A stretch of DNA of 61,334 bases from Geobacteraceae bacterium (lineage in GTDB: Bacteria; Desulfobacterota; Desulfuromonadia; Geobacterales; Geobacteraceae). The stretch covers positions 1 to 61,334 of the forward strand of contig WSYB01000019.1 of the NCBI GenBank assembly GCA_009773645.1, written 5' to 3'. Each line of letters opens with the position of its first letter. The stretch's first letter is position 1. The notes beneath the pieces are model-generated. The model searched no databases and was not told the origin of the DNA. It saw only the letters and a program-made list of their open reading frames with translations. The position numbers were made by a program, and so were the translations under genes. This document shows, piece after piece, positions 43,485 through 52,719 of the stretch.

Positions 43485-44552
43485 ATGCTAAAAGACAGAA
43501 TCTCTTCCGCCCGGAGATGTCTGGAGAGGTTTGGCGTTGACGCCATTGTGTTTGTTAACCTCATTAACATCAGGTATCTCGCAGGGTTTACCGGAAGCGA
43601 CGGCGTGCTGGTGCTGGGGAAGAATGAAGGATGGTTTCTGACCGACTCCCGCTACACCGCGCAAGCCGCCCTTGAAGTTACGGAATTCAAAACCATTGAA
43701 TATCGCGGCAAACTGGAAGGAGTCAGTTCGCTTCTAAAGGAAGCGAGAACCGGGAAGATCGGCTTTGAAGCCGAGCATACCACCGTATCCCTATTCAGGG
43801 CGCTTTCCGAGGCGCTTCCTGGGATGGAGCTCGTTCCCATAGGGGTTGAGCTCGATGAGCTGCGGATAATCAAGTCCCCTGGGGAAATCGGGCTCCTTGC
43901 GAAATGTGCCGAAATTGCCTCCAACTCGCTGTTGGGCATCCTGGATAAAATAAAACCCGGCGCCGTCGAACGCGACCTGGCCCTGGCGCTTGAATTTGCC
44001 ATGAAAAGCGCCGGCGCGGATGAAAAGTCGTTTGATTTCATTGTGGCCTCGGGTGCCAGGGGGGCGTTACCCCATGGCAGGGCCAGCGACAAGGAGATTC
44101 AGGCCGGGGAACTGGTTACGTTTGATTTTGGGGCCGTTTACCGGGGATATCACTCCGACGAAACCGTAACGGTTGCCGTCGGAGAGCCCGACAGCAGACA
44201 AAGAGATATCTACGGCATCGTCAAGGAGGCCCATGACCGGGCCGTGGAGGCGGTCAGGCCGGGGATAAGCTTGAAGGAACTGGACGACCTGGCGAGGCGC
44301 TTTATCGAAGAAAAGGGGTATGGGCAGTATTTCGGCCATGGTCTGGGACACGGGGTCGGACTTGAAGTGCATGAAAAGCCGGTCGTTTCGTTTAAGAGCG
44401 ACGGGGTGGTCGAGGAAGGGATGGTCTTTACCATCGAACCTGGTATATATATCCCTGACTGGGGCGGCGTCAGGATAGAGGATACCGTGGTTGTGACCAC
44501 CGACGGCTGCATGCTGCTCACTAAGGTTCCCAAGCAATTGATGATAGTCTAG
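43485..44552 (+). CDS. pepP: M24-family Xaa-Pro aminopeptidase
   Basis: The protein has 355 residues from the ATG at 43485 (AAGG 8-11 nt ahead). An N-terminal creatinase-like domain (about 1-125) precedes the pita-bread metal domain with the five dinuclear-metal ligands in FDFGAVYRGYHSDET, GHGLGHGVG, TIEPGIYIP and RIEDTVVV. It removes N-terminal residues before proline in the cytoplasm. The size fits the short YqhT-type peptidases common in this neighbourhood. The symbol is approximate (pepP or pepQ). Confidence 0.9.
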   Translation: MLKDRISSARRCLERFGVDAIVFVNLINIRYLAGFTGSDGVLVLGKNEGWFLTDSRYTAQAALEVTEFKTIEYRGKLEGVSSLLKEARTGKIGFEAEHTTVSLFRALSEALPGMELVPIGVELDELRIIKSPGEIGLLAKCAEIASNSLLGILDKIKPGAVERDLALALEFAMKSAGADEKSFDFIVASGARGALPHGRASDKEIQAGELVTFDFGAVYRGYHSDETVTVAVGEPDSRQRDIYGIVKEAHDRAVEAVRPGISLKELDDLARRFIEEKGYGQYFGHGLGHGVGLEVHEKPVVSFKSDGVVEEGMVFTIEPGIYIPDWGGVRIEDTVVVTTDGCMLLTKVPKQLMIV

Positions 44553-44555
44553 AAT

Positions 44556-44590
44556 AAGGCTGAGGGTTAAGGGCGCAAGGCTGAGGGTTT
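44556..44590 (+). repeat. heptanucleotide array after pepP
   Basis: Five units alternating AAGGCTG and AGGGNNN types begin 4 nt after the pepP stop. No clear inverted arm was found. Confidence 0.65.
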
Positions 44591-44658
44591 TCAAGTCTTT
44601 GATTCAGCTTCTTTTTGAAGCTGCTGATAAATTTTGCATGAACAGGAGAAAAGCACAT

Positions 44659-45147
44659 ATGGATATCAAAGATATTAAATCCTTGATAAAGATGGTAACG
44701 GAAACCGATATCAATGAGTTCGAGCTGGAAGGACCTGAAGAAAAGATCAGGATCAAGCGCGGCGTGGTTCCGGAGTTTGTTCAATATCAGGCGCCGCAGC
44801 AGCAAATGATTGCCGTGCCCCAGGCTGTCCCAACCCACCTGGTTCCTCATCCCGTGGGCTCAACAGCTTCCGAGGCTCCTGCTGCCGCACCGGTTGCAGC
44901 GGAAAAAGGGGAGCAGATTACCTCCCCCATCGTCGGCACATTTTACCGGGCTCCGGCTCCTGATGCGCCCCCCTACGTAGAGGTCGGGCAGACCGTAGAA
45001 AAGGGGCAGGTGTTTTGCATCGTTGAGGCCATGAAACTGATGAACGAAATTGAGGCCGAGTACCGTTGCAAAATCGTCAAAATCTGCAAAGAAAACGCCC
45101 AGCCGGTGGAATTCGGTGAGCCGTTGTTCATTGTGGAGCCGCTCTAA
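44659..45147 (+). CDS. accB: biotin carboxyl carrier protein of acetyl-CoA carboxylase
   Basis: The protein has 162 residues from the ATG at 44659 (AGGAGA upstream); the earlier in-frame start would add an unrelated N-terminus. It has an N-terminal helix region (MDIKDIKSLIKMVTETDI), a Pro/Ala linker (about 60-85), and a C-terminal biotinyl domain with EAMKLMNE, in which Lys126 carries biotin. It shuttles CO2 between the biotin carboxylase next door and the carboxyltransferase. A heptad array separates it from accC. Confidence 0.96.
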   Translation: MDIKDIKSLIKMVTETDINEFELEGPEEKIRIKRGVVPEFVQYQAPQQQMIAVPQAVPTHLVPHPVGSTASEAPAAAPVAAEKGEQITSPIVGTFYRAPAPDAPPYVEVGQTVEKGQVFCIVEAMKLMNEIEAEYRCKIVKICKENAQPVEFGEPLFIVEPL

Positions 45148-45152
45148 ACATC

Positions 45153-45212
45153 GGGCGCAAGGCTAAGGGCAAAAGGCAAAAGGGAAAGTCTGTCAGCCCT
45201 TTGCCTCTAGCC
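45153..45212. repeat. opposed heptanucleotide arms between accB and accC
   Basis: Five units (45153-45187; GGGCGCA, AGGCTAA, AGGCAAA and relatives) face a shorter inverted arm (about 45195-45212) containing GCCCTTTGCC and TAGCC. Confidence 0.7.
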
Positions 45213-45241
45213 ACGTCATAATTAATTGGAGATACCAATAG

Positions 45242-46582
45242 ATGTTTCATAAAGTTCTTATAGCAAACCGAGGGGAAATCGCCCTTCGTATCATCAGAGC
45301 CTGCAAAGAACTGGGGATCAAGACCGTAGCGGTTTATTCCACAGCGGACAGCGACTCCCTCCATGTCAGGCTCGCCGATGAGAGTGTCTGTATAGGCCCT
45401 CCTCCCAGCATCCAGAGCTACCTGAACATCAACGCCATTATCAGTGCCGCCGAGTTGACCGATGCAGAAGCCATCCATCCCGGTTACGGTTTTCTTTCGG
45501 AAAACGCAGCTTTTGCCGAGATCTGCGAGAACTGCGGCATAACCTTCATCGGCCCGACTTCAGAGAGTATGCGGATCATGGGGGACAAGATCAGCGCCCG
45601 GCAGGCGGTAATCAAGGAAGGTGTCCCCATTCTCCCCGGGACCAAGGAAGGGGTGAACGACGTCAATGAGGCGGTAAAGATTGCTAAAAAGATCGGTTTC
45701 CCGGTGATTATCAAAGCTACGGCAGGGGGAGGCGGAAGAGGGATGAAGATAGTCCACTCTCCGGCGACCCTTCCGAACGCCTTTGCCACGGCCAGGGCCG
45801 AAGCGCAGGCCGGTTTCGGCAATCCGGAAGTATATATCGAGAAGTACTGCGAAAATCCCCGTCATGTGGAGATTCAGATCCTGGCGGACAAGCACGGCAA
45901 TGTGATTCATCTTGGGGAACGGGACTGCTCCATCCAGCGCCGACATCAGAAACTCATCGAGGAAGCCCCCTCCACGGTGAGCACCCCGGAGCTTCGCAAG
46001 GCGATGGGTGACGCTGCCGTCCGCGCCGCCAGGGCTGTGAGCTACAGCAGCGCCGGCACCATGGAATTTCTGGTGGACAAGAACAACAACTTCTATTTCA
46101 TGGAGATGAATACCCGGGTCCAGGTGGAACACCCTGTCACGGAAATGGTTACCGGTGTGGATATCGTCAGGGAGCAGATTCGTTCAGCAGCCGGTCTTAA
46201 GCTTCGTTACAAACAGAGTGACATAAAGATCAGCGGGCATGCCATCGAGTGCCGCATAAATGCTGAAGATTCCGTTAAGTTTACCCCGTGCCCCGGCAAG
46301 ATAACCGCCTATCATACGCCCGGCGGCCTGGGGGTGCGGGTGGATTCCTTTGTTTATGACCAGTACTCGGTACTCCCCCATTACGATTCGCTCATTGCAA
46401 AACTGATTGTTCACGCCGAAACCCGGGACGATGCCATAAGACGGATGGCAAGAGCCCTGGATGAGTATATTATTGAAGGGATAAAGACCACGATACCGTT
46501 TCATAAGAGAATCATGGCCAATAAGGATTTTATCGAGGGGAATATCGACACGAGTTTTCTGGAAAGGATGGTGTTGGAGTAG
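45242..46582 (+). CDS. accC: acetyl-CoA carboxylase, biotin carboxylase subunit
   Basis: This 446-residue ATP-grasp enzyme carboxylates biotin on AccB for the first step of fatty-acid synthesis. Motifs are the N-terminal [38 protein letters not shown], the Gly-rich lid [14 protein letters not shown] (about 158-171), [14 protein letters not shown], and the active-site region [18 protein letters not shown]. It starts 95 nt after accB and is followed 2 nt later by gcvH. Confidence 0.97.
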   Translation: MFHKVLIANRGEIALRIIRACKELGIKTVAVYSTADSDSLHVRLADESVCIGPPPSIQSYLNINAIISAAELTDAEAIHPGYGFLSENAAFAEICENCGITFIGPTSESMRIMGDKISARQAVIKEGVPILPGTKEGVNDVNEAVKIAKKIGFPVIIKATAGGGGRGMKIVHSPATLPNAFATARAEAQAGFGNPEVYIEKYCENPRHVEIQILADKHGNVIHLGERDCSIQRRHQKLIEEAPSTVSTPELRKAMGDAAVRAARAVSYSSAGTMEFLVDKNNNFYFMEMNTRVQVEHPVTEMVTGVDIVREQIRSAAGLKLRYKQSDIKISGHAIECRINAEDSVKFTPCPGKITAYHTPGGLGVRVDSFVYDQYSVLPHYDSLIAKLIVHAETRDDAIRRMARALDEYIIEGIKTTIPFHKRIMANKDFIEGNIDTSFLERMVLE

Positions 46583-46584
46583 GT

Positions 46585-46971
46585 ATGGATTTTCCTGAGG
46601 AGCTGAAGTACAGTAAAGAGCACATTTGGGTCAGGGTCGAAGGGAAGAAGGGGGTAATCGGGATAACTGATTACGCCCAGCAGGAGTTGGGCACCGTAAC
46701 GGCGATCGAGCTTCCCGAGGCGGGTGATGAACTGGAGCAGGACGACTCGTTCGGTTCCGTGGAAGCAAGAAAGACGGTTGCTGAACTCTACGCACCGGTG
46801 AGCGGGCCTGTGCAGGAGGTGAATGAGGACCTGCAGGAGGCTCTTGAGCTTCTGAATGATGACCCTTATGATGGCGGCTGGCTGGTTGTAGTAGAGATCA
46901 CCGACCCTGAGGAGCTCAATTCACTGATGACGGCGGAAGATTATATGGATTATGTTTCGGAAAACGAGTAG
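46585..46971 (+). CDS. gcvH: glycine cleavage system H-like lipoyl carrier protein
   Basis: The 128-residue protein has the H-protein fold with the N-terminal KYSKEHIWVRVEGKKGVIGITDYAQQELG. The lipoyl-lysine region is SVEARKTVAELYAPVSG, with Lys63 at the attachment position, followed by NDDPYDGGWLVVVEI. It carries an aminomethyl or other acyl group on lipoate. No gcvT or gcvP is adjacent; it is the last gene of the accBC operon and a terminator follows. It could serve the glycine cleavage system encoded elsewhere or act as a lipoate-relay protein. Confidence 0.93.
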   Translation: MDFPEELKYSKEHIWVRVEGKKGVIGITDYAQQELGTVTAIELPEAGDELEQDDSFGSVEARKTVAELYAPVSGPVQEVNEDLQEALELLNDDPYDGGWLVVVEITDPEELNSLMTAEDYMDYVSENE

Positions 46972-46999
46972 CGATTTGATTTATTGCATAACGGCTGGC

Positions 47000-47030
47000 A
47001 AGGCGAGATATGATTCTCGCCTTCTTTTTT
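47000..47030 (+). terminator. intrinsic terminator after gcvH
   Basis: Perfect 9-bp stem AAGGCGAGA/TCTCGCCTT with a 6-nt loop, followed by CTTTTTT. Confidence 0.85.
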
Positions 47031-47091
47031 GGGCAGGAGGTATGTCTGCCATGAAGGGATACGTGGATTTTCCATGCGGGAGGAAGCGGTG

Positions 47092-47910
47092 ATGCTCAGG
47101 ATCGGCCATATAGAATACGCCAACTGCACCCCGATTTTTGCGTCGTTACTAAACAACTTCAGTTGTGCAAATTACCAGTTTGTCAAAGGGGTTCCTTCCC
47201 GGCTTAATTCCATGCTCAGGCGCGGAGAAATTGATCTGAGTCCTTCTTCTTCCATTGAATACGGCAAATTCCCGGCAAAATACTATCTCCTCCCCAATCT
47301 TTCTATCAGTGCTGTGGGACCGGTTAAGAGTGTGCTTCTTTTCTCCCGCCTCCCCATAGAGGAATTGAATAACCAGACCATCGGGCTTACCACCGACTCC
47401 GATACCTCGGTTAACCTGCTGAAAATCATTCTGAGAAAAAACTACGGCTTTGTAAATAGATTCGAGCACTCAACTTTCTCGCTGCAAGAGGCCTTGAATT
47501 CTTTCAGCGCGATCCTTCTAATTGGTGACGCCGCTCTCAGAGAGGGAATGCGGGACAATGGACTGCACGTTTACGACATGGGTGATCTCTGGGACAGGTT
47601 TACCGGCCTTCCATTTGTCTTTGCCCTCTGGATAGTGACGCGGGAAGCCGTGGAAGGAAAGGAAGCCGAGGTCAGATCCCTCTGCAATGAACTCCTTGAG
47701 GCAAAGCGGCTTGCCTATGACTCGTATGAGGAGATTGCCGCCGGCTGTCAAGAACAGGGATGGATCGGTCGTGAGGCCCTTGTCGACTACTGGAGGACCA
47801 TTTCTTATGAATTGACTCCCAGACATGTGGAAGGGGTGAAGACCTTTTTCCGCTACGCTGCAGATATGGGGATACTGGCAGATGAACCGGATATTCATAT
47901 CTTTTCCTGA
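47092..47910 (+). CDS. mqnA: chorismate dehydratase of the futalosine menaquinone pathway
   Basis: The protein has 272 residues from the ATG at 47092, supported by GGGAGG at 47078-47083. The start LRIGHIEYANCTPIFASL is characteristic of MqnA, a periplasmic-binding-protein-like fold that dehydrates chorismate to 3-enolpyruvyl-benzoate. Other family stretches are RRGEIDLSPSSSIEYGKFP and LPFVFALWIVTREA. It links the aro genes upstream to menaquinone, the quinone used in anaerobic respiration. The protein is cytoplasmic. The gene converges with the NUDIX gene. Confidence 0.9.
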   Translation: MLRIGHIEYANCTPIFASLLNNFSCANYQFVKGVPSRLNSMLRRGEIDLSPSSSIEYGKFPAKYYLLPNLSISAVGPVKSVLLFSRLPIEELNNQTIGLTTDSDTSVNLLKIILRKNYGFVNRFEHSTFSLQEALNSFSAILLIGDAALREGMRDNGLHVYDMGDLWDRFTGLPFVFALWIVTREAVEGKEAEVRSLCNELLEAKRLAYDSYEEIAAGCQEQGWIGREALVDYWRTISYELTPRHVEGVKTFFRYAADMGILADEPDIHIFS

Positions 47911-47945
47911 ACCGATGGATGGAAACAGCGGCTGATGTAAAGCTC

Positions 47946-48398
47946 TCAGATCAATCCTTTGCTTTTCAGTTGCTTATAGTCTTCCAGAATCTTCCCGTGA
48001 TCGAAGCAGAGGGTCTCCGGCAGGCCAGTCGGAGGGAACACCGACAAGTTTGCAGCGTCGTCACCGGCCTTGGGCGTTCCATCTCCTTCCGCCACAAAAA
48101 CCGTGGAGATGTTATGCTGGCGCGGGTCCCGCCCGGGGTCTGAATAACAACCCAAGAGACGCAGGTTAAAGATAGCGAGCGATGTCTCCTCCCTTGCTTC
48201 TCTTACGGCCGCCTGTTCCAGTGTCTCACCGTAATCCACAAAGCCGCCGGGAAGAGCCCAACCCAATGGAGTATTCTTCCTCTCAATAAGGATTATTCCC
48301 CCGGCAATTTCGATGATGATATCGACCGTGGGAATGGGATTGCGGTACGATTTGACGTTTCCCCCACATTTTGGACAGGAAAGGTAGTCGAAAGGCAT
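47946..48398 (-). CDS. NUDIX hydrolase with N-terminal zinc-ribbon-like knuckle
   Basis: The protein has 150 residues from the ATG at 48398 (AGGAG ahead); longer in-frame readings enter the upstream terminator. A CPKCGG knuckle at the N-terminus is followed by the NUDIX core. The box [24 protein letters not shown] matches GX5EX7REUXEEXGU, with Thr/Ser where Gly is usual near its end. NUDIX enzymes split nucleoside diphosphates linked to another group; the knuckle suggests the NudC or ADP-ribose-pyrophosphatase branch, but the substrate cannot be assigned. It lies downstream of the PxxKW gene, with a terminator between. Confidence 0.85.
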   Translation of the reverse strand: MPFDYLSCPKCGGNVKSYRNPIPTVDIIIEIAGGIILIERKNTPLGWALPGGFVDYGETLEQAAVREAREETSLAIFNLRLLGCYSDPGRDPRQHNISTVFVAEGDGTPKAGDDAANLSVFPPTGLPETLCFDHGKILEDYKQLKSKGLI

Positions 48399-48430
48399 CG
48401 GCGTTCTCCTGATACCCGTTTTGGAAATAA

Positions 48431-48459
48431 AAAAAGGGAGGAAAAAATCCTCCCTTTTT
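48431..48459. terminator. bidirectional intrinsic terminator
   Basis: Perfect 12-bp stem AAAAAGGGAGGA/TCCTCCCTTTTT around an A5 loop. On the minus strand it ends the PxxKW transcript before the NUDIX gene. Confidence 0.85.
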
Positions 48460-48480
48460 GAGACAGGAAGAAACAGGCTG

Positions 48481-48771
48481 TTATTTCTTTTTGCCACCGG
48501 CGGCTTTTTTGGATGCCTTGAGAGGATTGACCTTGGTTTCTTCGCTCTTGATTTCCACTTTTACATGGGTGGCGAAGTTGCAGAGACCGGCCGTCCACTT
48601 CTTTTCCGGAGCAGGATAAGCACTGCAGACCTTGCCAATGGAGCCATTGACAACCCGTTCACATCCTTCACAGTTCTCCACTACAACCTGACAGGACCCG
48701 TCAGAAAATATGCATCCCTGTTTTCCCCAGAAGGTACACTCGGTACCGGGAAGAACCGTTTGACACTGCAT
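48481..48771 (-). CDS. PxxKW family cysteine-rich protein
   Basis: The 96-residue protein has Cys-rich segments [25 protein letters not shown] and [12 protein letters not shown] (the PxxKW signature), then [10 protein letters not shown] and a Lys/Ala-rich tail ([12 protein letters not shown]). Eight or more Cys suggest a small metal-binding domain. The family is found mainly in anaerobic Desulfobacterota-type bacteria and has no assigned function. It is a single-gene unit with its own terminator. Confidence 0.85.
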   Translation of the reverse strand: MQCQTVLPGTECTFWGKQGCIFSDGSCQVVVENCEGCERVVNGSIGKVCSAYPAPEKKWTAGLCNFATHVKVEIKSEETKVNPLKASKKAAGGKKK

Positions 48772-48912
48772 GATAAAACCTCCTCTTTCTTTCTTCTGCG
48801 TAATCGTGCAACAAAGTTACTCTAACAATTTTGAAAGAAAAAAGTCAACAGGAAAAATCCTTTTCAACAGGCCGTTTTCCTTGACTGATGGATACCTATA
48901 TATTAACCTTAA

Positions 48913-49038
48913 CACGGCTTCGCCAAAAGTCCTTCTGTGGCGTTGCGCTGTATCCTTTGTCTTTGCGGCGTGACTTCCGTACGCCTCATTCTATAGGATT
49001 TGCGCGCCTTGCATGTGGAGCTTTTTGCTATGCCGTGG
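48913..49038. repeat. palindromic dispersed repeat, copy 2
   Basis: Imperfect outer arms (48913-48939 and 49012-49038; CACGGCTTCGCCAAAAG against its inverse) flank an inner GGCGT/ACGCC stem (48967-48985). The core TGCGGCGT...TACGCCTCA is shared with the element at 11973-12094, and both sit between genes. The outer arms differ between the copies, so the folding rather than the exact sequence is conserved. Confidence 0.6.
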
Positions 49039-49080
49039 CTTATAAGCAATTATGAGAGTTTGAATCATGGGGAGGGCTTT

Positions 49081-50499
49081 ATGGGAAGAATTACCTTCGG
49101 GACATCGGGGTGGCGCGGAATTTTATGTGAGGACTTTATCTTTGAAAATGTAAAGGTTGTTACGCAGGCCATAGCTGACCACGTGATTGCCGGGGGAGAG
49201 AAGTCCAAGGGGATAATTGTCGGGTATGATTCCCGCTTCATGGGGGAGCGCTTCGCCAGGGAGGCCGCCAGGGTCCTTGCCGGCGCGGAAGTTAAAACAT
49301 ATCTCTGTAACCGTGATACTCCGACACCGGTGATTTCTTTCGAGGTACTGCGCCGTAAGACAGCCGGAGCCATCAACTTTACCGCCAGCCATAACCCTTC
49401 CGAGTACAACGGCATCAAATTTTCTCCTGCTTGGGGAGGGCCTGCCCTGCCGGAGACAACTCGCGATATCGAACAACGGGCCAATGCAATGATGGGCGAA
49501 ATCTGCTACAAGGAGCGCCATCTGGATGATGCCCTGCGCAGCGGCCTTCTGGAAGAGATAGATCCAAAAGCCCCTTATCTGGAAAGCCTTGCAGAGAAGG
49601 TCGACTTCGCCGCCATCGCCGGACTCGGCACGATTGCGGTCAATCCTCTTTATGGTACTGCCCGCGGCTATCTGGAGGAACCCCTCAATGCCCACAAGGT
49701 CGACGTGAGGTTGATAAACGCCCATCGCGACCCATACTTCGGCGGATTCCCGCCGGAACCCGCCGAGAAATACATAATGGATTTCATCGGACTGGTGAAG
49801 GGGGACCCCTCCATAAAACTGGGGATCGCCACCGACGGGGATGCGGACCGCTTCGGCATAGTGGACGAAGACGGTGCGTATATCGAACCGAACTATATAA
49901 TTGCCCTGCTCCTCGATTATCTCATCAGAGAGAGGGGTATGAAGGGCGGGGTTGCCCGCAGCGTGGCTACTTCCCACCTGATCGACGCCGTTGCCGCGAA
50001 GCACGGGGTGGAGGTTTATGAGACCCCGGTCGGCTTCAAATATATCGGCGAACTGATCAGCCAGGACAAGATCATCATCGGCGGCGAGGAGAGCGCCGGG
50101 CTTTCCATAAAGGGTCATGTACCGGAGAAGGATGGGATCCTTGCCTGCCTGCTGGTTGCCGAAATGGTGGCCCGTGAGGGGATGTCCGTAAGAAGCCTTC
50201 TGGAGAGGCTTTATGGCCGGGTGGGGCGTTATGTCACCAAGCGGGAGAATATAACCCTTTCGCCGGAACTTGAGGCGTGCTTTCCCGAAAAGATCAAGGC
50301 GACTCCCGATGCCTTTGCCGGGGTGAAGGTGAAAGAGACGGTGACCATCGACGGGAGCAAATTCGTCCTGGAAGACGGGAGCTGGCTCCTGTTCCGCAAG
50401 TCCGGGACAGAGCCGGTGGTACGGGTTTACGGTGAAGCGTCATCGGAAGAACGCCTGCAGGCAGTGATGGCCGCCGGGCGGGAGTTCATTTTAAAATAA
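49081..50499 (+). CDS. phosphoglucomutase/phosphomannomutase-family phosphohexomutase
   Basis: The protein has 472 residues from the ATG at 49081 (GGGGAGG ahead); the in-frame sequence before it belongs to the dispersed repeat. Family motifs are GTSGWRG, the phosphoserine loop FTASHNPSEYNGIK (about 99-112), metal-binding DGDADRFGI (about 250-258), sugar-specificity loop GGEESAGLS, and the phosphate-binding KSGTEPVVRVYGEA. It interconverts hexose 1- and 6-phosphates for envelope polysaccharide or glycogen metabolism. GEESAG suggests glucose rather than a strict glucosamine substrate, but I cannot be sure. Confidence 0.93.
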   Translation: MGRITFGTSGWRGILCEDFIFENVKVVTQAIADHVIAGGEKSKGIIVGYDSRFMGERFAREAARVLAGAEVKTYLCNRDTPTPVISFEVLRRKTAGAINFTASHNPSEYNGIKFSPAWGGPALPETTRDIEQRANAMMGEICYKERHLDDALRSGLLEEIDPKAPYLESLAEKVDFAAIAGLGTIAVNPLYGTARGYLEEPLNAHKVDVRLINAHRDPYFGGFPPEPAEKYIMDFIGLVKGDPSIKLGIATDGDADRFGIVDEDGAYIEPNYIIALLLDYLIRERGMKGGVARSVATSHLIDAVAAKHGVEVYETPVGFKYIGELISQDKIIIGGEESAGLSIKGHVPEKDGILACLLVAEMVAREGMSVRSLLERLYGRVGRYVTKRENITLSPELEACFPEKIKATPDAFAGVKVKETVTIDGSKFVLEDGSWLLFRKSGTEPVVRVYGEASSEERLQAVMAAGREFILK

Positions 50500-50553
50500 C
50501 GGGTCTTTTGTAATCTACTACTAAAATAGTCGGCATTTTCTCTCTTTTGGCTG

Positions 50554-50583
50554 CTGACAAATACAGAGCTTTTGGGGTATAAT
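50554..50583 (+). promoter_or_regulatory. promoter for nifU-nifS
   Basis: CTGACA at 50554-50559, an 18-nt spacer, and a perfect TATAAT at 50578-50583, 35 nt before the nifU start. Confidence 0.7.
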
Positions 50584-50617
50584 TCCCCCTGATGCAAATA
50601 ACCATTGTGGAGGATTT

Positions 50618-51478
50618 ATGTGGGATTACACGGACAAAGTCAAAGAACATTTCTTGAACCCGAGAAATGTCGGAGAGATAAAGGATGCTGATGCTGTGGG
50701 AGAGGTGGGGAGCCTGGCCTGCGGAGATGCGCTTAAGCTTTTTGTGAAGCTGGATGACGGGAAGGAACGTATCGTTGATGCCAAGTTTCAGACCTTCGGC
50801 TGCGGGAGCGCCATTGCTTCCTCTTCGGCGCTGACGGAAATGATCAAGGGAAAGACTCTTGATGAGGCTCTACAGATCACCAACAAGGAGATAGCCGATT
50901 TCCTCGGGGGGCTCCCCGAAGAGAAGATGCACTGTTCCGTCATGGGACAGGAGGCACTGGAGGTGGCCATTGCCAAATATCGCGGCCATGCGGTCCCCGC
51001 CCACGGCCATGACCATGAACATGAGGCGATGGAAGGGGAGATCGTCTGCAAATGCTTCGGCCTTACTGACCAGTTTCTCAGGAAGGTCATCGCCGGAAAC
51101 CGCCTTCACACCGCCGAGCAGGTGACCCATTTTACCAAGGCGGGAGGCGCATGCGGCGGATGCATCCCGAAGATCAAGGCGCTGATCGCCGAAGTTTTGG
51201 GGGAAAAGACGAAAGAAGAGACAAAAAAGCCGGAAAAACTTACGAATCTTCGCAAGATGCAGCTTATCCAGGATGTCCTCGAGAAGGAGATACGGCCGCA
51301 GCTCTGGGCAGACGGCGGGGATCTGGAGCTCATCGACATAGACGGCGGTAAGGTGCAGATCGCCTTCCGCAAGGCGTGCGCCGGCTGCGTCTCCTCCGGT
51401 TATACGGCCAAATTTGTGGAGCAGAAGCTGCGTGAACTGGTTGCCGATGACATCACTGTGGAGGAGGTGGAGGGATGA
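50618..51478 (+). CDS. nifU: Fe-S cluster scaffold protein NifU
   Basis: The 286-residue protein has three domains. The N-terminal IscU-like scaffold has its three Cys in SLACGDALKL, FGCGSAIASS and HCSVMGQEAL. A central Bfd-like [2Fe-2S] domain has CKCFGLT...GACGGCIPKI. A C-terminal Nfu domain has CAGCVSSG. The full-length form is typical of nitrogen fixers and of epsilon- and deltaproteobacterial general Fe-S assembly. Its stop overlaps the nifS start (ATGA). No nitrogenase genes lie in the window, so a general assembly role is equally likely. Confidence 0.95.
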   Translation: MWDYTDKVKEHFLNPRNVGEIKDADAVGEVGSLACGDALKLFVKLDDGKERIVDAKFQTFGCGSAIASSSALTEMIKGKTLDEALQITNKEIADFLGGLPEEKMHCSVMGQEALEVAIAKYRGHAVPAHGHDHEHEAMEGEIVCKCFGLTDQFLRKVIAGNRLHTAEQVTHFTKAGGACGGCIPKIKALIAEVLGEKTKEETKKPEKLTNLRKMQLIQDVLEKEIRPQLWADGGDLELIDIDGGKVQIAFRKACAGCVSSGYTAKFVEQKLRELVADDITVEEVEG

Positions 51479-52644
51479 AAGAGCTCTATGTGGACAACAA
51501 CGCCACCACCAAGGTCGATGAAGCGGTCTTCGAGGAGATGCGCCCCTATTTTTGCGAACTGTACGGCAATCCCAGCTCCATGCACTTTTTCGGCGGCCAG
51601 GTGCAGAAAAAGGTCGATGAGGCGAGAAACCGGGTGGCCGCTCTGTTGGGCGCCTCTCCCGACGAGATCATCTTTACTGCTTGCGGCACGGAGAGTGACA
51701 ATACCGCAATCCGCTCGGCCCTCGAAGTCTTTCCGGAAAAGCGCCACATCATCACCACGCGGGTCGAGCATCCAGCGGTCCTGACCATGTGCCGCAACCT
51801 CGCCAAGCGCGGCTATCGGGTTACGGAGCTGAACGTGGACAGCGCAGGAAGGCTCGACATGGACGAACTGCGGAAGGCGATTGATGACGACACGGCCATC
51901 GTCTCCATCATGTACGCCAACAATGAGACCGGCGTGATTTTTCCGATTGAAGAGGCAGGCGCGATCGTCAAGGAGAAGGGGGCGCTCTTCCATACCGACG
52001 CCGTCCAGGCGGTGGGAAAGATTCCTCTCGATATGGCAAACTCCGCTATTGACATGCTTTCCCTGTCCGGGCACAAGCTCCACGCCCCCAAGGGGACCGG
52101 CGCCCTCTACCTGCGGAAGGGGGTCCCGTTCAGGCCGTTCATGGTGGGGGGGCATCAGGAGAAAAACCGCCGGGCCGGGACCGAAAACACCGCCTCCATA
52201 ATCGCCCTGGGCAAGGCCTGTGAGCTGGCAGCCCGGCATATGGAGAAAGAAAACACTGCGGTGAAAGGGATGCGAGACCGGCTGGAAAAAGAGCTGATGC
52301 GTCTAATCCCCAATGCGCGGATTAACGGCGGGGGCGCGGAGAGGCTCCCCAACACCGTGTCAATCGCCTTTGAGTTTGTGGAGGGGGAGGCGATCCTTCT
52401 GCTTTTGAGCGAAAAGGGGATATGCGCCTCGTCCGGGAGCGCCTGCACCTCCGGGTCCCTGGAGCCCTCCCATGTGCTGCGGGCCATGGGGGTGCCGTTT
52501 ACCTGCGCCCACGGTTCGATCCGGTTTTCCCTGTCAAGGTTCAATACCGCCGGGGAGATAGACCTCATTATCCGTGAGGTCCCGCCGATCATCCGGCGGT
52601 TGCGGGAGATGTCGCCGTTCGGCAGGGAGTTCCTGAGAGCGTAA
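51475..52644 (+). CDS. nifS: cysteine desulfurase NifS
   Basis: This 389-residue, PLP-dependent enzyme supplies sulfur to NifU. It has YVDNNATTKVDEAV at the start, the conserved H in TRVEHPAV, HTDAVQAVGKIPLDM, the PLP lysine in SLSGHKLHAPKGTGAL, and the catalytic Cys loop CASSGSACTSGSLEPSHVL. It forms a two-gene operon with nifU behind a TATAAT promoter. Confidence 0.96.
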   Translation: MKELYVDNNATTKVDEAVFEEMRPYFCELYGNPSSMHFFGGQVQKKVDEARNRVAALLGASPDEIIFTACGTESDNTAIRSALEVFPEKRHIITTRVEHPAVLTMCRNLAKRGYRVTELNVDSAGRLDMDELRKAIDDDTAIVSIMYANNETGVIFPIEEAGAIVKEKGALFHTDAVQAVGKIPLDMANSAIDMLSLSGHKLHAPKGTGALYLRKGVPFRPFMVGGHQEKNRRAGTENTASIIALGKACELAARHMEKENTAVKGMRDRLEKELMRLIPNARINGGGAERLPNTVSIAFEFVEGEAILLLLSEKGICASSGSACTSGSLEPSHVLRAMGVPFTCAHGSIRFSLSRFNTAGEIDLIIREVPPIIRRLREMSPFGREFLRA

Positions 52645-52719
52645 GAGGCGCAGGCCGGTTACCGAACGCTGTTTTCGTGACCTTTCCCGGTTGGGAAGGT
52701 GCACAGATAGGAGTTGACC

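Noticed and set aside
50618-52644. Part of a nitrogen-fixation island
   Set aside because: nifU-nifS alone are widely used for general Fe-S assembly in this group, and no nitrogenase or nif regulatory gene lies in the window.
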